From positions 2,670,484 through 2,734,483 of the forward strand of contig NZ_AP025523.1 in assembly GCF_027923555.1 (NCBI RefSeq): 64,000 bases of DNA. Direction: 5' to 3'. Under the pieces are notes generated by a model, which was not told the origin of the DNA, made no database searches, and saw only the letters and a list, made by a program, of their open reading frames with translations. Position 1 is the stretch's first letter. Each line of letters opens with the position of its first letter. The DNA is from Vulcanimicrobium alpinum. Lineage in GTDB: Bacteria; Vulcanimicrobiota; Vulcanimicrobiia; Vulcanimicrobiales; Vulcanimicrobiaceae. Both the position numbers and the translations under genes were made by a program. This document shows, one piece after another, positions 35,842-44,310 of the stretch.

Positions 35842-37506
35842 TCAGCCGAACCGTTCGCGGCGCGGCCGCATCGGTTTGCCGCGGATCGTCGTCTGCCGCA
35901 GGGCGCGGATGATCGCGTCGGCCGCATCCGAGGGGACTTCGACCAGCGAGAAGCGGTCGGCGATCTCGATCGCGCCGATCGCTCGGGCGTCGATGCGCGC
36001 TTCGTTGGTGATCGCGCCGACGAGATCCGCCGGACGGATCCCGGCGTTGCGGCCGAGGCCGACGTACAGCCGCTCGACGCCGGCTTTCGGCGGCGGAGGC
36101 CGCCGCTTCGCGGCCTGACGCGCCGGCGGGATCGGCGGAGGCGGCGGGATGTGGACGATCTCCTCGTCATCCTGCGCGCCGTCGCGCGCGTCGAGCGCGA
36201 GTTTGACCGCGGCCGCCGCGACGTCGAAGACGTCGTGCTCGGCCGCGAGCGCCTCGACGAGCGGCCGGAACCGTTCGAGATCGCCCTCGGCGAGCGTCGT
36301 TTCGAGCGCGTCGCGTGTGTGCTCGAGCCGGCGCGCGCGCATCTCGTGCACCGTGGGAACGCTCTCGGTGACGATGCGGCGCTTCGTCGTCTGCTCGATG
36401 TTGCGCAGCAGGCGGTGCTCTCGCGCTTCGACCAGCGTGATCGCGACGCCGGCCCGTCCGGCACGTCCCGTGCGCCCGATGCGATGGACGTAGGCGTCGG
36501 GCGAGGCAGGCAGATCGAAGTTTACGACGTGCGAGACGTGTTCGATGTCGAGACCGCGCGCAGCGACGTCGGTCGCGACCAGCACGTCGCTGGTGTTATC
36601 GCGGAAGCGGCGCAGCACGCGGTCGCGCTGTTCCTGCGTGAGGCCGCCGTGCAGCGCCTCGGCGCCGAGCCCGCGCGCGGCGAGGGTCTCGGTGAGTTCG
36701 TCGACCTCGGTGCGCATGCGGCAGAACACGATCGCCGACGTCGGATCTTCCATGTCGAGGATGCGCGCGAGCGCGGCGACCTTGTCCGCACGCCGCACCA
36801 CGTACGCGACCTCGCGCACGCGCGGCCCTTCGCCGGCGGGCTGCACTTCGTCGACGATCGTCACGTGCTCGGGATCGCGCTGATGGCGCTGCGCGATCGC
36901 GAGGATGCGCCGCGCCATCGTCGCGGAGAACAGCGCGGTCTGCCGCTCCGCCGGAACGGCGGCGAAGAGCGCTTCGAGATCCTCGGCAAACCCGAGATCG
37001 AGCATTTCGTCGGCTTCGTCGAGCACGACGACGTCGACGGCGCGCAGGTCGAGCGTGCCGCGGCGGACGTGGTCGAGCGCACGGCCCGGCGTGGCGACGA
37101 CGACGTCGACGCCGCGCTGCAGCGCGCGCAGCTGCTGCTGCAGCGACTGTCCGCCGTAGATCGGGAGCACCGCGACGCCGAGCGCGCGCCCGTATTTGTG
37201 CACCGCTTCGGCGACCTGCATCGCCAGTTCGCGCGTCGGCACCAGGACGAGTGCGCGCACCGCGCCGGCCGGCTCGCCGCCGCGGCGTGCGACGCGCTGG
37301 AGGAGCGGCAACGCGAACGCCGCCGTCTTCCCGGTCCCGGTCGCCGCTTGGCCGAGGACGTCGCGGCCGGCGAGCAGCGGCGGGATCGCGGCGCGCTGGA
37401 TCGCCGTCGGCTCCTCGTAGCCCAGGCCATTCACGGCCGCGACCAGCGCCGGCTCGATCCCGAGCGCCCCGAACCCGTCGCCCTCTGCCGTCGTGCCGCT
37501 ATCCAT
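35842..37506 (-). CDS. DEAD-box RNA helicase (DeaD/CsdA type)
   Basis: A 554-residue helicase. Motifs in order: Q motif GYEEPTAIQRAAIP, I ATGTGKTAAF, Ia PTRELAMQV, II VLDEADEMLDLG, III FSATMARRI, V DVAARGLDIEHV, VI HRIGRTGRAGR. The C-terminal part (VERLYVGLGRNAGIRPADLVGAI) is a DbpA-type RNA-binding domain. It remodels structured RNA in ribosome assembly or cold adaptation. The ATG at 37506 removes a low-complexity upstream extension. It may head the long operon down to the M16 gene. Confidence 0.94.
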   Translation of the reverse strand: MDSGTTAEGDGFGALGIEPALVAAVNGLGYEEPTAIQRAAIPPLLAGRDVLGQAATGTGKTAAFALPLLQRVARRGGEPAGAVRALVLVPTRELAMQVAEAVHKYGRALGVAVLPIYGGQSLQQQLRALQRGVDVVVATPGRALDHVRRGTLDLRAVDVVVLDEADEMLDLGFAEDLEALFAAVPAERQTALFSATMARRILAIAQRHQRDPEHVTIVDEVQPAGEGPRVREVAYVVRRADKVAALARILDMEDPTSAIVFCRMRTEVDELTETLAARGLGAEALHGGLTQEQRDRVLRRFRDNTSDVLVATDVAARGLDIEHVSHVVNFDLPASPDAYVHRIGRTGRAGRAGVAITLVEAREHRLLRNIEQTTKRRIVTESVPTVHEMRARRLEHTRDALETTLAEGDLERFRPLVEALAAEHDVFDVAAAAVKLALDARDGAQDDEEIVHIPPPPPIPPARQAAKRRPPPPKAGVERLYVGLGRNAGIRPADLVGAITNEARIDARAIGAIEIADRFSLVEVPSDAADAIIRALRQTTIRGKPMRPRRERFG

Positions 37507-37634
37507 CCCGGTCGAACGTCGCCGGTCCGGCCGGGCGATCCCTGCGCGCGAAGGCGCGATCGTGTGTGCAGCCTCACGGTGCCTGCAAAACACTCAAGTA
37601 AGCGCCCTGCCGCGACGACCATGAGAACACTCCG

Positions 37635-38504
37635 ATGCTGTCGCTCACCGGTCGTCTGCGCGTAAGTGCGGCGGCCGTCGCCGTCGTTCTCCCGGTCGCC
37701 GCCGGCATCTGCGCGGCCGCGAGCCCGCGCGACGAGATTCTCGTCTCGCGCTACGCGACCGTGCTGGCCGAGCAGAACACGCGGCTGACCGCTCCGGCCG
37801 GGCGCGAACTGGCCCAGCGGGTGCTTCTCCTCACGTCCTATTATCGGATCGATCCGCGACTGCTCGTCGCCCTCGTCACGACGGAGTCGTCGTGGCACTC
37901 GCACGCGGTCTCGCCCTCCGGCGCGATCGGCTTCGGTCAACTGATGCCCGGGACAGCGGCGACGCTCGACGTCGATGCGCTCGAACCGTACGAAAACCTC
38001 GACGGCACCGCACGCTACTTGCGCCGCATGCTCAACCGTTACGCCGGGCGCGATCAGCGCACGCAGATGCGGCTCGCGATCGCGTCGTACAACGCCGGTC
38101 CGGCGGCCGTCGCGCGGTATCACGGCGTCCCGCCGTATCGCGAGACGCAGCGCTACGTGCAGACGGTGATGCAGCGCTGGGAGCGCCTCGTCGCGCTCGT
38201 CGGCGCGCCGGCTCCCGGCGCCGCGCCGCCTGCTGCGTCGAATGCGATCCGCGTCGCGCACACGCTGCGGCGCGCGCACGGCGCGCTCGCCGCGGTCTCG
38301 CAGGCATACCGCTCGCCGTATCTCGACGCCCTCGATCCGAACAGCGTCCCGCTCGCAGCAACGCCGCCGCCGGTGCGGCTCGAACGCTCGCACTCGTTCG
38401 TCGCCCGTCTTTTCGGGTTGCGTCATCGGGCCGCCGACGCCGCGCCGGCTGCCGCACCACCGGCCGCGCCGGCGCTTTCTGCAACGACGCGTTCACCCGG
38501 CTGA
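37635..38504 (+). CDS. Lytic transglycosylase (SLT domain)
   Basis: A 289-residue exported muramidase-like protein. A signal peptide (AAAVAVVLPVAAGICAAAS) precedes an SLT/goose-lysozyme domain with catalytic Glu in LVTTESSWHSHAVSPSGAIG, FGQLMPGTAATL and SYNAGPAAVARYHG. It cleaves peptidoglycan to anhydro-muropeptides. The C-terminal 100 residues are Ala/Pro-rich and disordered. It ends in a 12-bp convergent overlap with the SET gene. Confidence 0.9.
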   Translation: MLSLTGRLRVSAAAVAVVLPVAAGICAAASPRDEILVSRYATVLAEQNTRLTAPAGRELAQRVLLLTSYYRIDPRLLVALVTTESSWHSHAVSPSGAIGFGQLMPGTAATLDVDALEPYENLDGTARYLRRMLNRYAGRDQRTQMRLAIASYNAGPAAVARYHGVPPYRETQRYVQTVMQRWERLVALVGAPAPGAAPPAASNAIRVAHTLRRAHGALAAVSQAYRSPYLDALDPNSVPLAATPPPVRLERSHSFVARLFGLRHRAADAAPAAAPPAAPALSATTRSPG

Positions 38505-38927
38505 ACGCCGCCGCAAGCGGTTGATCGTGCCGCGGCAGTCGGGTGCGCCGCAGGTGCAGCGCTTGCGGTCGGAGTGCATCGTCGCAACGTAGTCGATCGT
38601 GATCTCGTCGCCCGGCCGCAGATCGCGCAAGGCGAATACGAGCAGATGGCCGCGCACGGTCCGCATGAACGCCGTGGGGCTGCACGAGTGGTTGATGTAG
38701 TGCGTGCCGTTGCCGCCGCGGCTGCCATCGATGCTGTAGCGACCGTCGAGCCCGCTGATGCGCAGCACGCGGCGCCGGCCGCGCCGTTCCGCCTCGGCGT
38801 TGGTGATTTTCTCACCGGTGTATTCGGCGATCTTCTTCCAGCGCGCGAACCGGCGCGTCGCGAAGCAGCCGCGGCCATGAATCGGAGAAGCGGCGACGAC
38901 CAGCCCGGGCGCAAGCGCGAAGCGCAT
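38493..38927 (-). CDS. SET-domain protein lysine methyltransferase
   Basis: A 144-residue protein containing a complete small SET domain: IHGRGCFATRRFARWKKIAEY (start), NGTHYINHSCSPTAF (cofactor-binding NHSC) and DLRPGDEITIDYVAT (catalytic Tyr). A post-SET-like Cys cluster follows (RCTCGAPDCRG). SET domains are typical of eukaryotic histone methyltransferases and occur in some bacteria. The target is unknown. The small size, with no added domain, suits a modifier of an abundant basic protein. Confidence 0.88.
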   Translation of the reverse strand: MRFALAPGLVVAASPIHGRGCFATRRFARWKKIAEYTGEKITNAEAERRGRRRVLRISGLDGRYSIDGSRGGNGTHYINHSCSPTAFMRTVRGHLLVFALRDLRPGDEITIDYVATMHSDRKRCTCGAPDCRGTINRLRRRSAG

Positions 38928-39044
38928 CGCGACCGCGGTTCGCGAGCACCGCAGGAGCGGTCCTCGCGGTGTGCTGTTTTGAACTGACGGCGGGCCCTCG
39001 CCGCGGTATGCTGGCCATCCCCGGCTTGGCGGAGACGAGTTTCA

Positions 39045-40031
39045 ATGCTTGCAGACCGAATCGGCTGCACCCACTTCGAGACGGCGCGGTTTCCCCTTCA
39101 CGGCCTTCCCGTGTCGTCGTACAGCATGCCGGCCCTCCGCGGCGGCGACGGCGGAGACTGGTGCGAAGCCTTTGCCCTGCCGGATGACCGCATCGCTCTT
39201 TCGATCGGAGACGTGTCGGGCCACGACCTCGCGGCGGCACTGCCGATGACGCGAATCCGCGCGATGATCCGGCGCGAGGCCGCGCTCGGGGCCGCGCCTG
39301 CCGAGCTCCTCGCACGGGCCAACGCCGCACTCTGCCGAGATGAGAGCGCGCGCCACGCAACCGCGATCTTCGCGACCGTCGACCTCACGAATCGCGAACT
39401 CACGTTTGCCAACGCCGGACACCCAAAACCGCTGCTCGTGCGGCGTGGTGCGATCCGGCACTTGGGTGCCGGCGCCGGCGCCATGCCGTTCGGCGTCACC
39501 GAGGACCTCCAGCTGCGGTCGCACGTCGTGCCGCTGGAAGCGGAAACGCTGTTGATGCTCTACACCGACGGCGTCGTCGAATTCGACGAACGATCGCATT
39601 TCGGCCAAAGACGACTTCACTTCGCCGCTCGCCGGGCGCACGGCGCGGTCGGCGACGCCGCCAAGTACATCGCAGATCAACTGCGGTTACCGGCCCGCTT
39701 CCACGACGACGCTTCGGTTCTCGCGGTCCGCGTTCTCGGCAGCCCTGCCCCGTCGTACCGGGGAGGAAGCGGTCCGGAGTATCTGGCACCCTCTTTGCAT
39801 GCGCAAGGCGGACGGCGCAAGCGCGGCGCGGGTGCCCGTTTCAGCGCTGGCGCGCTTCGGGGTCGGGCGTCCGGCGCGACAGTTCCAAGCAAATCAGCGG
39901 ATCTTTTCGCAGGGCGATGCAGCGGATGCGGTTTTCTACGTGCGCCGCGGCAAAGTGAAGCTCACCGCGATGTCGTCACGCGGGAAAGAAGCGGTCATCG
40001 CCATGCTGGGCGTCGGCGAGTTCTTCGGTGA
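39045..40031 (+). CDS. SpoIIE/PP2C-type protein phosphatase
   Basis: The phosphatase domain spans about residues 20-235: RGGDGGDWCEAF, LSIGDVSGHDLAAAL, FANAGHPKPLLVR, LMLYTDGVVEF and HDDASVLAVRV hold the metal-binding Asp residues. There is no sensor domain. Such enzymes usually act on anti-sigma-factor antagonists. The frame continues to 40031, deep inside the downstream Crp-type gene, with an Arg/Gly-rich tail that looks non-native. A lost stop or frameshift near 39745 is likely, and the true protein is probably about 240 residues. Confidence 0.78.
   Translation: MLADRIGCTHFETARFPLHGLPVSSYSMPALRGGDGGDWCEAFALPDDRIALSIGDVSGHDLAAALPMTRIRAMIRREAALGAAPAELLARANAALCRDESARHATAIFATVDLTNRELTFANAGHPKPLLVRRGAIRHLGAGAGAMPFGVTEDLQLRSHVVPLEAETLLMLYTDGVVEFDERSHFGQRRLHFAARRAHGAVGDAAKYIADQLRLPARFHDDASVLAVRVLGSPAPSYRGGSGPEYLAPSLHAQGGRRKRGAGARFSAGALRGRASGATVPSKSADLFAGRCSGCGFLRAPRQSEAHRDVVTRERSGHRHAGRRRVLR
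39784..39798 (+). promoter_or_regulatory. Candidate sigma-54 (-24/-12) promoter before the Crp-type gene
   Basis: TGGCAC, five bases (CCTCT), then TTGC: an exact match in sequence and spacing to the conserved -24/-12 elements of RpoN promoters. It lies just before the crp-type gene. If used, transcription starts near 39810, so the start at 39799 would be lost and GTG 39832 would serve. No enhancer-binding protein gene is in the window. Confidence 0.4.
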
Positions 40032-40458
40032 AGGCTGTCTGGCCGGTCAGCCGCTGCGCATGTCCACCGCGGAATCCCTCGAACCGTCCTCGCTCGTGCG
40101 CACCAAACGCGAAGATATGATCGCGATGCTGCGCTCCGACGCCGAATTCGGCGGCGTTTTCATCGCGCATCTGCTCTCGCGAAATATCCGGATCGAGGAA
40201 GATCTCGTCGATCAGCTCTTCAACTCCAGCGAGAAGCGCCTGGCGCGCATCCTGCTGCTCTTGGCCAATTTCGGCAAGGAAGGGCAGCCGGAGCCGGTCG
40301 TCGCGCAGATCAGTCAGGCGACGCTCGCAGACATGATCGGAACGACCCGTTCGCGCGTCAGTTTCTTCATGAACAAGTTCCGGCGGCTCGGTTTCATCGA
40401 ATACAACGGCGGTCTGCACGTCCACAGTTCGCTGCTCAGCGTCGTCCTGCACGACTGA
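39799..40458 (+). CDS. Crp/Fnr-family transcriptional regulator
   Basis: A 219-residue regulator. The N-terminal cNMP-type beta roll has ANQRIFSQGDAADAVFYVRRG and GVGEFFGEGCLAGQPLR; the C-terminal helix-turn-helix is ISQATLADMIGTTRSRVSFFMNKFRRLGF. No Fnr-type Cys cluster is present. ATG 39799 is possible; GTG 39832 gives the start MPVSALARFG and fits the promoter motif. It is separated from the phosphatase in function, but the two may be linked in a stress pathway (inference). Confidence 0.88.
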   Translation: MRKADGASAARVPVSALARFGVGRPARQFQANQRIFSQGDAADAVFYVRRGKVKLTAMSSRGKEAVIAMLGVGEFFGEGCLAGQPLRMSTAESLEPSSLVRTKREDMIAMLRSDAEFGGVFIAHLLSRNIRIEEDLVDQLFNSSEKRLARILLLLANFGKEGQPEPVVAQISQATLADMIGTTRSRVSFFMNKFRRLGFIEYNGGLHVHSSLLSVVLHD

Positions 40459-40469
40459 GCCGCCGGAGC

Positions 40470-41876
40470 CTAGCGCGAGCCGACGGTCGGAAACGCCGGC
40501 GTATTCGGGGAACAGCCGTCGGGTGCGCCGACCGGCGGCGTGTATGGTTGCGGCTGGGCCTCGGTAACGCCGAATTCGAGCGGATAGAACGAGCCGCCGT
40601 CGGTCATTGTCAGCGTCGTCGTCGCGCCGGTCGAATGCGGGGGCAACTGATAGGTGGCGATCCAGTACGGCTGGGAGACGCGCACGCACCCGATCTCTTT
40701 GAGCTGACCGTCGACGACGAAACTGCTGCGCACCGGTCCGCCCAGCGGCTTTTCGTAGAGATAGACCCGATGCGGATCGTCGGTCGGATTGGCGAGCGCG
40801 AACGTGATCCGGTGCAGAACGCCGTAGTCGCCGTAATCGTGCCCGTCGTCATTGGGATCGAGGTTGCGCGGCGTCGGCGTGCGCGCGCCGTACTGCACCG
40901 CCGCGGGCGGTCCGCCCACGGTGAACGCGCCGGCGATCGCGCCGTAGCTCGCGAGATCGAACACGCCGTGACGGCGGTGTCCGTCGTACGCGACGCGCGG
41001 CCCGTTCAAGAATTGATCGGGCCGTCCGCCGGCCGGCGAACCGATCACCGAAACGCCGACGCCGCCGCCGCTCACGACATGCAGGTCGAGGGACCCGGCC
41101 ACGACTTCGCCCTGCAGCATCAGCGTGTGGCGCACGACCAGCGGCCTTCCCGGCTCGACGTCGACGACGACGCCTTCGTTCGCCTGCTGATAGCGCAGGA
41201 AATCCCGCGACACCGAGTGCCCGACGCTCATCACGTCGAGATCGGGGCCCGAGCTCGACGCGATCATCTGCACGCGTGACGGAACGCTCGCGGTGAGCAC
41301 GACGTCGAGATCGCGCGGCACCCCGACGTCGGAATGATAGTAGTAAAGTCGCGCCGGGCGTTCGATCGCGACGGTATTGTGAAAGACGAGTCCCTCGCTC
41401 TGGAAATATTCCGGATCATCGCTGAGGAACAGGACGGCCGGCGAGGCCGGCGCGACCGGGACGCTGTTGAGCGTAACGGTCGTCGTCGCGGTGACCGCGG
41501 CGCTCGGATCGTCGCCGGCGACGGAGACGGTGACGTTCACCGCGGCGCGCTGCCCCGGCGCGAGCGGCAGCAGCGGCCACGGAACGACCGGTCCGTAACG
41601 GATCGACGCGCCGGGGCGCAGCGTCGGCCGGATTCGGCGGTCGAGCGCGTCGCGGATCTGCGCGTCGAGAAAGAGCCCGTCCGCAGCCGGCGAGCCGGTG
41701 ACGTCGACCGAGAGCGCGGAGGGGATGACGCCCGCCGGCGCAGGCGCCGCGACGGATTCCACCGCCGGTGGCGGCGGAGGCTGCTGCGCGTACGCGGGGC
41801 GAGAGACGAACGCGAGAAGGACGGAGACCAGCAAGACGAACGGCTTGCTCGCGTGAACGCGACGACGCAAGGGCAT
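40470..41876 (-). CDS. Exported hypothetical protein, beta-rich
   Basis: A 468-residue protein with a signal peptide (PFVLLVSVLLAFVSRPAYAQ), a Pro-rich linker (QPPPPPAVES), then long beta-strand-rich segments (VPRDLDVVLTASVPSRVQMI, RPLVVRHTLMLQGEVVAG, YGVLHRITFALANPTDD). It resembles no enzyme I know. The large beta-sandwich-like body and Cys pair (IGCVRV, DGCSPN) suggest a periplasmic or surface protein. It is convergent with the Crp-type gene and separated from the beta-CA gene by 86 bp. Confidence 0.65.
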   Translation of the reverse strand: MPLRRRVHASKPFVLLVSVLLAFVSRPAYAQQPPPPPAVESVAAPAPAGVIPSALSVDVTGSPAADGLFLDAQIRDALDRRIRPTLRPGASIRYGPVVPWPLLPLAPGQRAAVNVTVSVAGDDPSAAVTATTTVTLNSVPVAPASPAVLFLSDDPEYFQSEGLVFHNTVAIERPARLYYYHSDVGVPRDLDVVLTASVPSRVQMIASSSGPDLDVMSVGHSVSRDFLRYQQANEGVVVDVEPGRPLVVRHTLMLQGEVVAGSLDLHVVSGGGVGVSVIGSPAGGRPDQFLNGPRVAYDGHRRHGVFDLASYGAIAGAFTVGGPPAAVQYGARTPTPRNLDPNDDGHDYGDYGVLHRITFALANPTDDPHRVYLYEKPLGGPVRSSFVVDGQLKEIGCVRVSQPYWIATYQLPPHSTGATTTLTMTDGGSFYPLEFGVTEAQPQPYTPPVGAPDGCSPNTPAFPTVGSR

Positions 41877-41962
41877 GCGGTCGCTACGTTTCGTCGGTAG
41901 AATTCGCTTTTCCGGTGCGCCGGCGAAGGAGTGAGCCGTGACGGAGTCAAGCTAGGGAGCCG

Positions 41963-42466
41963 ATGGCAGGGACGGAAATCGACGAACTTGTGCGCAACGC
42001 GCACGACCACGAGGCGGACTTTCCGGGGATGCGTGCCGTCGTGCCGGCTCGGCACGTCGCGATTGTCACCTGCATGGATTCGCGCATCGACAACTTCGCG
42101 ATCTTCGGCTTGGAGAGCGGCGAGGCGCACATCATCCGCAACGCGGGCGGCCTGATCACCGACGACGTTCTGCGGTCGCTCGTGGTGTCGCAGCGGGTGC
42201 TGCAGACGCGCGAGGTCGTGCTCGTCCACCACACTAACTGCGGCCTGCACAACGCCGACGAAGAGGCGATGCGCGCCGCGATCCGCAGCGAAACGGGCGC
42301 CGAGCCGCCTTATCGGTTCGGCGCGTTCACCGACTTGGACGAGGCCGTGCGCCGCGCGATCGCGTTAGTGCGCGAACACCCGTTTTTGCCACACCGCGAC
42401 CGCGTGCGCGGCTTCGTCTACGACGTGCACACGGGACATCTGCGCGAGGTCGCGCCGGGCACGTGA
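41963..42466 (+). CDS. Beta-class carbonic anhydrase
   Basis: A 167-residue enzyme interconverting CO2 and bicarbonate. Zinc and active-site residues are all visible: Cys37-X-Asp39-X-Arg41 in IVTCMDSRIDNFAIFG, and His90/Cys93 in VLVHHTNCGLH. HIIRNAGGLITDD is the usual structural strand. It starts at ATG 41963 and overlaps the following alcohol dehydrogenase gene by 4 bp. Together with the DAB operon it indicates managed inorganic carbon in this organism. Confidence 0.9.
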   Translation: MAGTEIDELVRNAHDHEADFPGMRAVVPARHVAIVTCMDSRIDNFAIFGLESGEAHIIRNAGGLITDDVLRSLVVSQRVLQTREVVLVHHTNCGLHNADEEAMRAAIRSETGAEPPYRFGAFTDLDEAVRRAIALVREHPFLPHRDRVRGFVYDVHTGHLREVAPGT

Positions 42467-43449
42467 CGATGCGCGCCGCGGTGTACGACGCATCGCGGCA
42501 CGCGCTCGACGTCGTCGAGCGCGACGTCCCGGCCCCGCAGCCGGGCGAACTGCTGCTGCGGGTCCGCGCCTGCGGCGTGTGCCGGACAGATCTGCACATC
42601 GTCGACGCGGAGCTGCCCGCCCGCCTTCCGCACGTCGTCCCCGGCCACCAGATCGTCGGCGAGGTCGCCGGCGGTGCAACGCCGGAACGCCCGCTCGGGA
42701 TGCGGGTCGGTGTCTCGTGGATCGCGTCGACGGACGGCACCTGTGCGTACTGCACGAGCGACCGCGAAAACCTCTGCGACGCGATCCGCTTCACCGGCTA
42801 CGATCGCGACGGCGGCTTCGCGCAGTACGCGCTCGCTCGCGCCGACTTCACCTATCCGCTCGACAAGCGGCTCGTCGACGCGCACGCGGCGCCGCTTCTG
42901 TGCGCGGGGATCATCGGATTTCGCGCCCTGCGCGTCGCCGGTGTCGAGCGCGGCGAGCGGGTCGGCCTCTACGGGTTCGGTGCGTCGGCCCACTTGATGG
43001 TGCCGGTTCTGCGCGCGTGGGACTGTTCGGTCTACGTCGCGACACGCGGTGACGCGCACCGCGCGTTCGCACGGCGCCTCGGCGTCGACTGGACGGGAGA
43101 CGCCGCGGATCGCCCGCCGCATGCGCTCGATCGCGCCGTCACCTTCGCACCGTCGGGCGACGTTGTCGTCGCCGCGCTGGGTGCGTTGCGCAAGGGCGGC
43201 GTCGTCGCGATCAACGCGATCCACCTCGACCGTATCCCGGCGTTCGATTACGACGCGCTGCTGTGGGGCGAGCGCCAGATACGTTCCGTCGCGAACATGA
43301 CGCGCGACGACGCGCACGCTTTCCTCGATATGGCTGCCCGCATCGGTCTGCGCCCGCAGGCGACGGTGTATCCGCTGGACCGCGTCGCCGACGCGCTGGC
43401 GGCAATTCGGCTCGACGAGGTCGACGGTGCCGCGGTGATCGTGCCCTAA
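42463..43449 (+). CDS. Zinc-dependent alcohol dehydrogenase
   Basis: A 328-residue medium-chain dehydrogenase. The catalytic zinc site is RACGVCRTDLHIVD and VPGHQIVGEVAG; cofactor binding is in VGLYGFGASAHLM. The structural zinc lobe has only three of four Cys (TDGTCAYCTSDRENLC, with Asp at the first position), so it may be less stable or not bind the second zinc. GTG 42463 overlaps the carbonic anhydrase stop; ATG 42469 is also possible. The N-terminus resembles AdhP-type enzymes. Confidence 0.85.
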   Translation: MTMRAAVYDASRHALDVVERDVPAPQPGELLLRVRACGVCRTDLHIVDAELPARLPHVVPGHQIVGEVAGGATPERPLGMRVGVSWIASTDGTCAYCTSDRENLCDAIRFTGYDRDGGFAQYALARADFTYPLDKRLVDAHAAPLLCAGIIGFRALRVAGVERGERVGLYGFGASAHLMVPVLRAWDCSVYVATRGDAHRAFARRLGVDWTGDAADRPPHALDRAVTFAPSGDVVVAALGALRKGGVVAINAIHLDRIPAFDYDALLWGERQIRSVANMTRDDAHAFLDMAARIGLRPQATVYPLDRVADALAAIRLDEVDGAAVIVP

Positions 43450-43468
43450 GCGTCAGGATCGCGTAAAA

Positions 43469-44281
43469 CTACTTCGGCTTCGGGGGCATCGCGCCGAACA
43501 CAACCGCGAGCAGCGACGACGCTTTCGCGTACCCTACCGGAATCGCGAATCGCGCTGCCGCCGGAACGCCGCGCGTGAACTCGTCGACCGCGTAGGAGAG
43601 CTTGGCGTGAAACGGCGCCGTGCCGGGCTCGACCGCGACGTCGAGCGTCATCGGAAACGCAGCGAAGTCATCGGCGAGCTGGGTCATCGCGGTGAGATGC
43701 GAGACCGCCGGATCGCCGGCGTCCTTGACATTGAGATCGAGGGCGAGGCCGGTCGTCGCAACGCCGATCGTCGTCGTGTGTCCGATGAGGTGCAGCGAGA
43801 GATCGAGCACTTCGAGCCGCTTGAACGGCGAAACGGGATTCGGCGGACGCGGGCTCGCCCCGGCGGAAGGCGACGGGCTCGGCGCCGGCGACGGGCTCGC
43901 GCTGGTGCCGAGCCGCACGGAGAACGGCTGGACGTAATAGGTCTTCGCCGTGTCGTTCCACACCGTGAGGGTGCTCGCGCGGCGATCGACGACGAGCGTC
44001 AGGCTCAGCGGCGGCACCGCTGTCGCATCGGTCTTGAACGCGAGCAGATCGATGCGCGTGAGGTCGCCGCGCTGGGCGATCCCGAACTGCGCGGTGCCGC
44101 TCATCGCGGTACTCTGCGCGGTCCCGGAGACGCTCGCATGCGCGCGCGCCGAGAACGCGATCGGACTCGGTACGGGCGAGGGCGATGGCGCGGCCGACAC
44201 GGGTTGCCGCGGGACGCCCACGCAGGCCACGCACGCGGCCAGGATCATGCCGATCCGGCGACACCGCACGACGCTCGTCAT
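43469..44281 (-). CDS. Exported hypothetical protein with Ser/Pro linker
   Basis: A 270-residue protein with a signal peptide (GMILAACVACVGVPRQPVSA) followed by a PSPSPVPSP linker. A second SPSPAPSPSPSAGASP linker lies in the middle. The two ordered parts are beta-rich (LTLVVDRRASTLTVWND, YAVDEFTRGVPAAARFAI). It looks like a LolA/LppX-type lipid-binding module, but that is weak. It is convergent with the alcohol dehydrogenase by 19 bp. Confidence 0.6.
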   Translation of the reverse strand: MTSVVRCRRIGMILAACVACVGVPRQPVSAAPSPSPVPSPIAFSARAHASVSGTAQSTAMSGTAQFGIAQRGDLTRIDLLAFKTDATAVPPLSLTLVVDRRASTLTVWNDTAKTYYVQPFSVRLGTSASPSPAPSPSPSAGASPRPPNPVSPFKRLEVLDLSLHLIGHTTTIGVATTGLALDLNVKDAGDPAVSHLTAMTQLADDFAAFPMTLDVAVEPGTAPFHAKLSYAVDEFTRGVPAAARFAIPVGYAKASSLLAVVFGAMPPKPK

Positions 44282-44310
44282 GCGCTCGCTCGTTGAAGTT
44301 CGAGGCGGCG

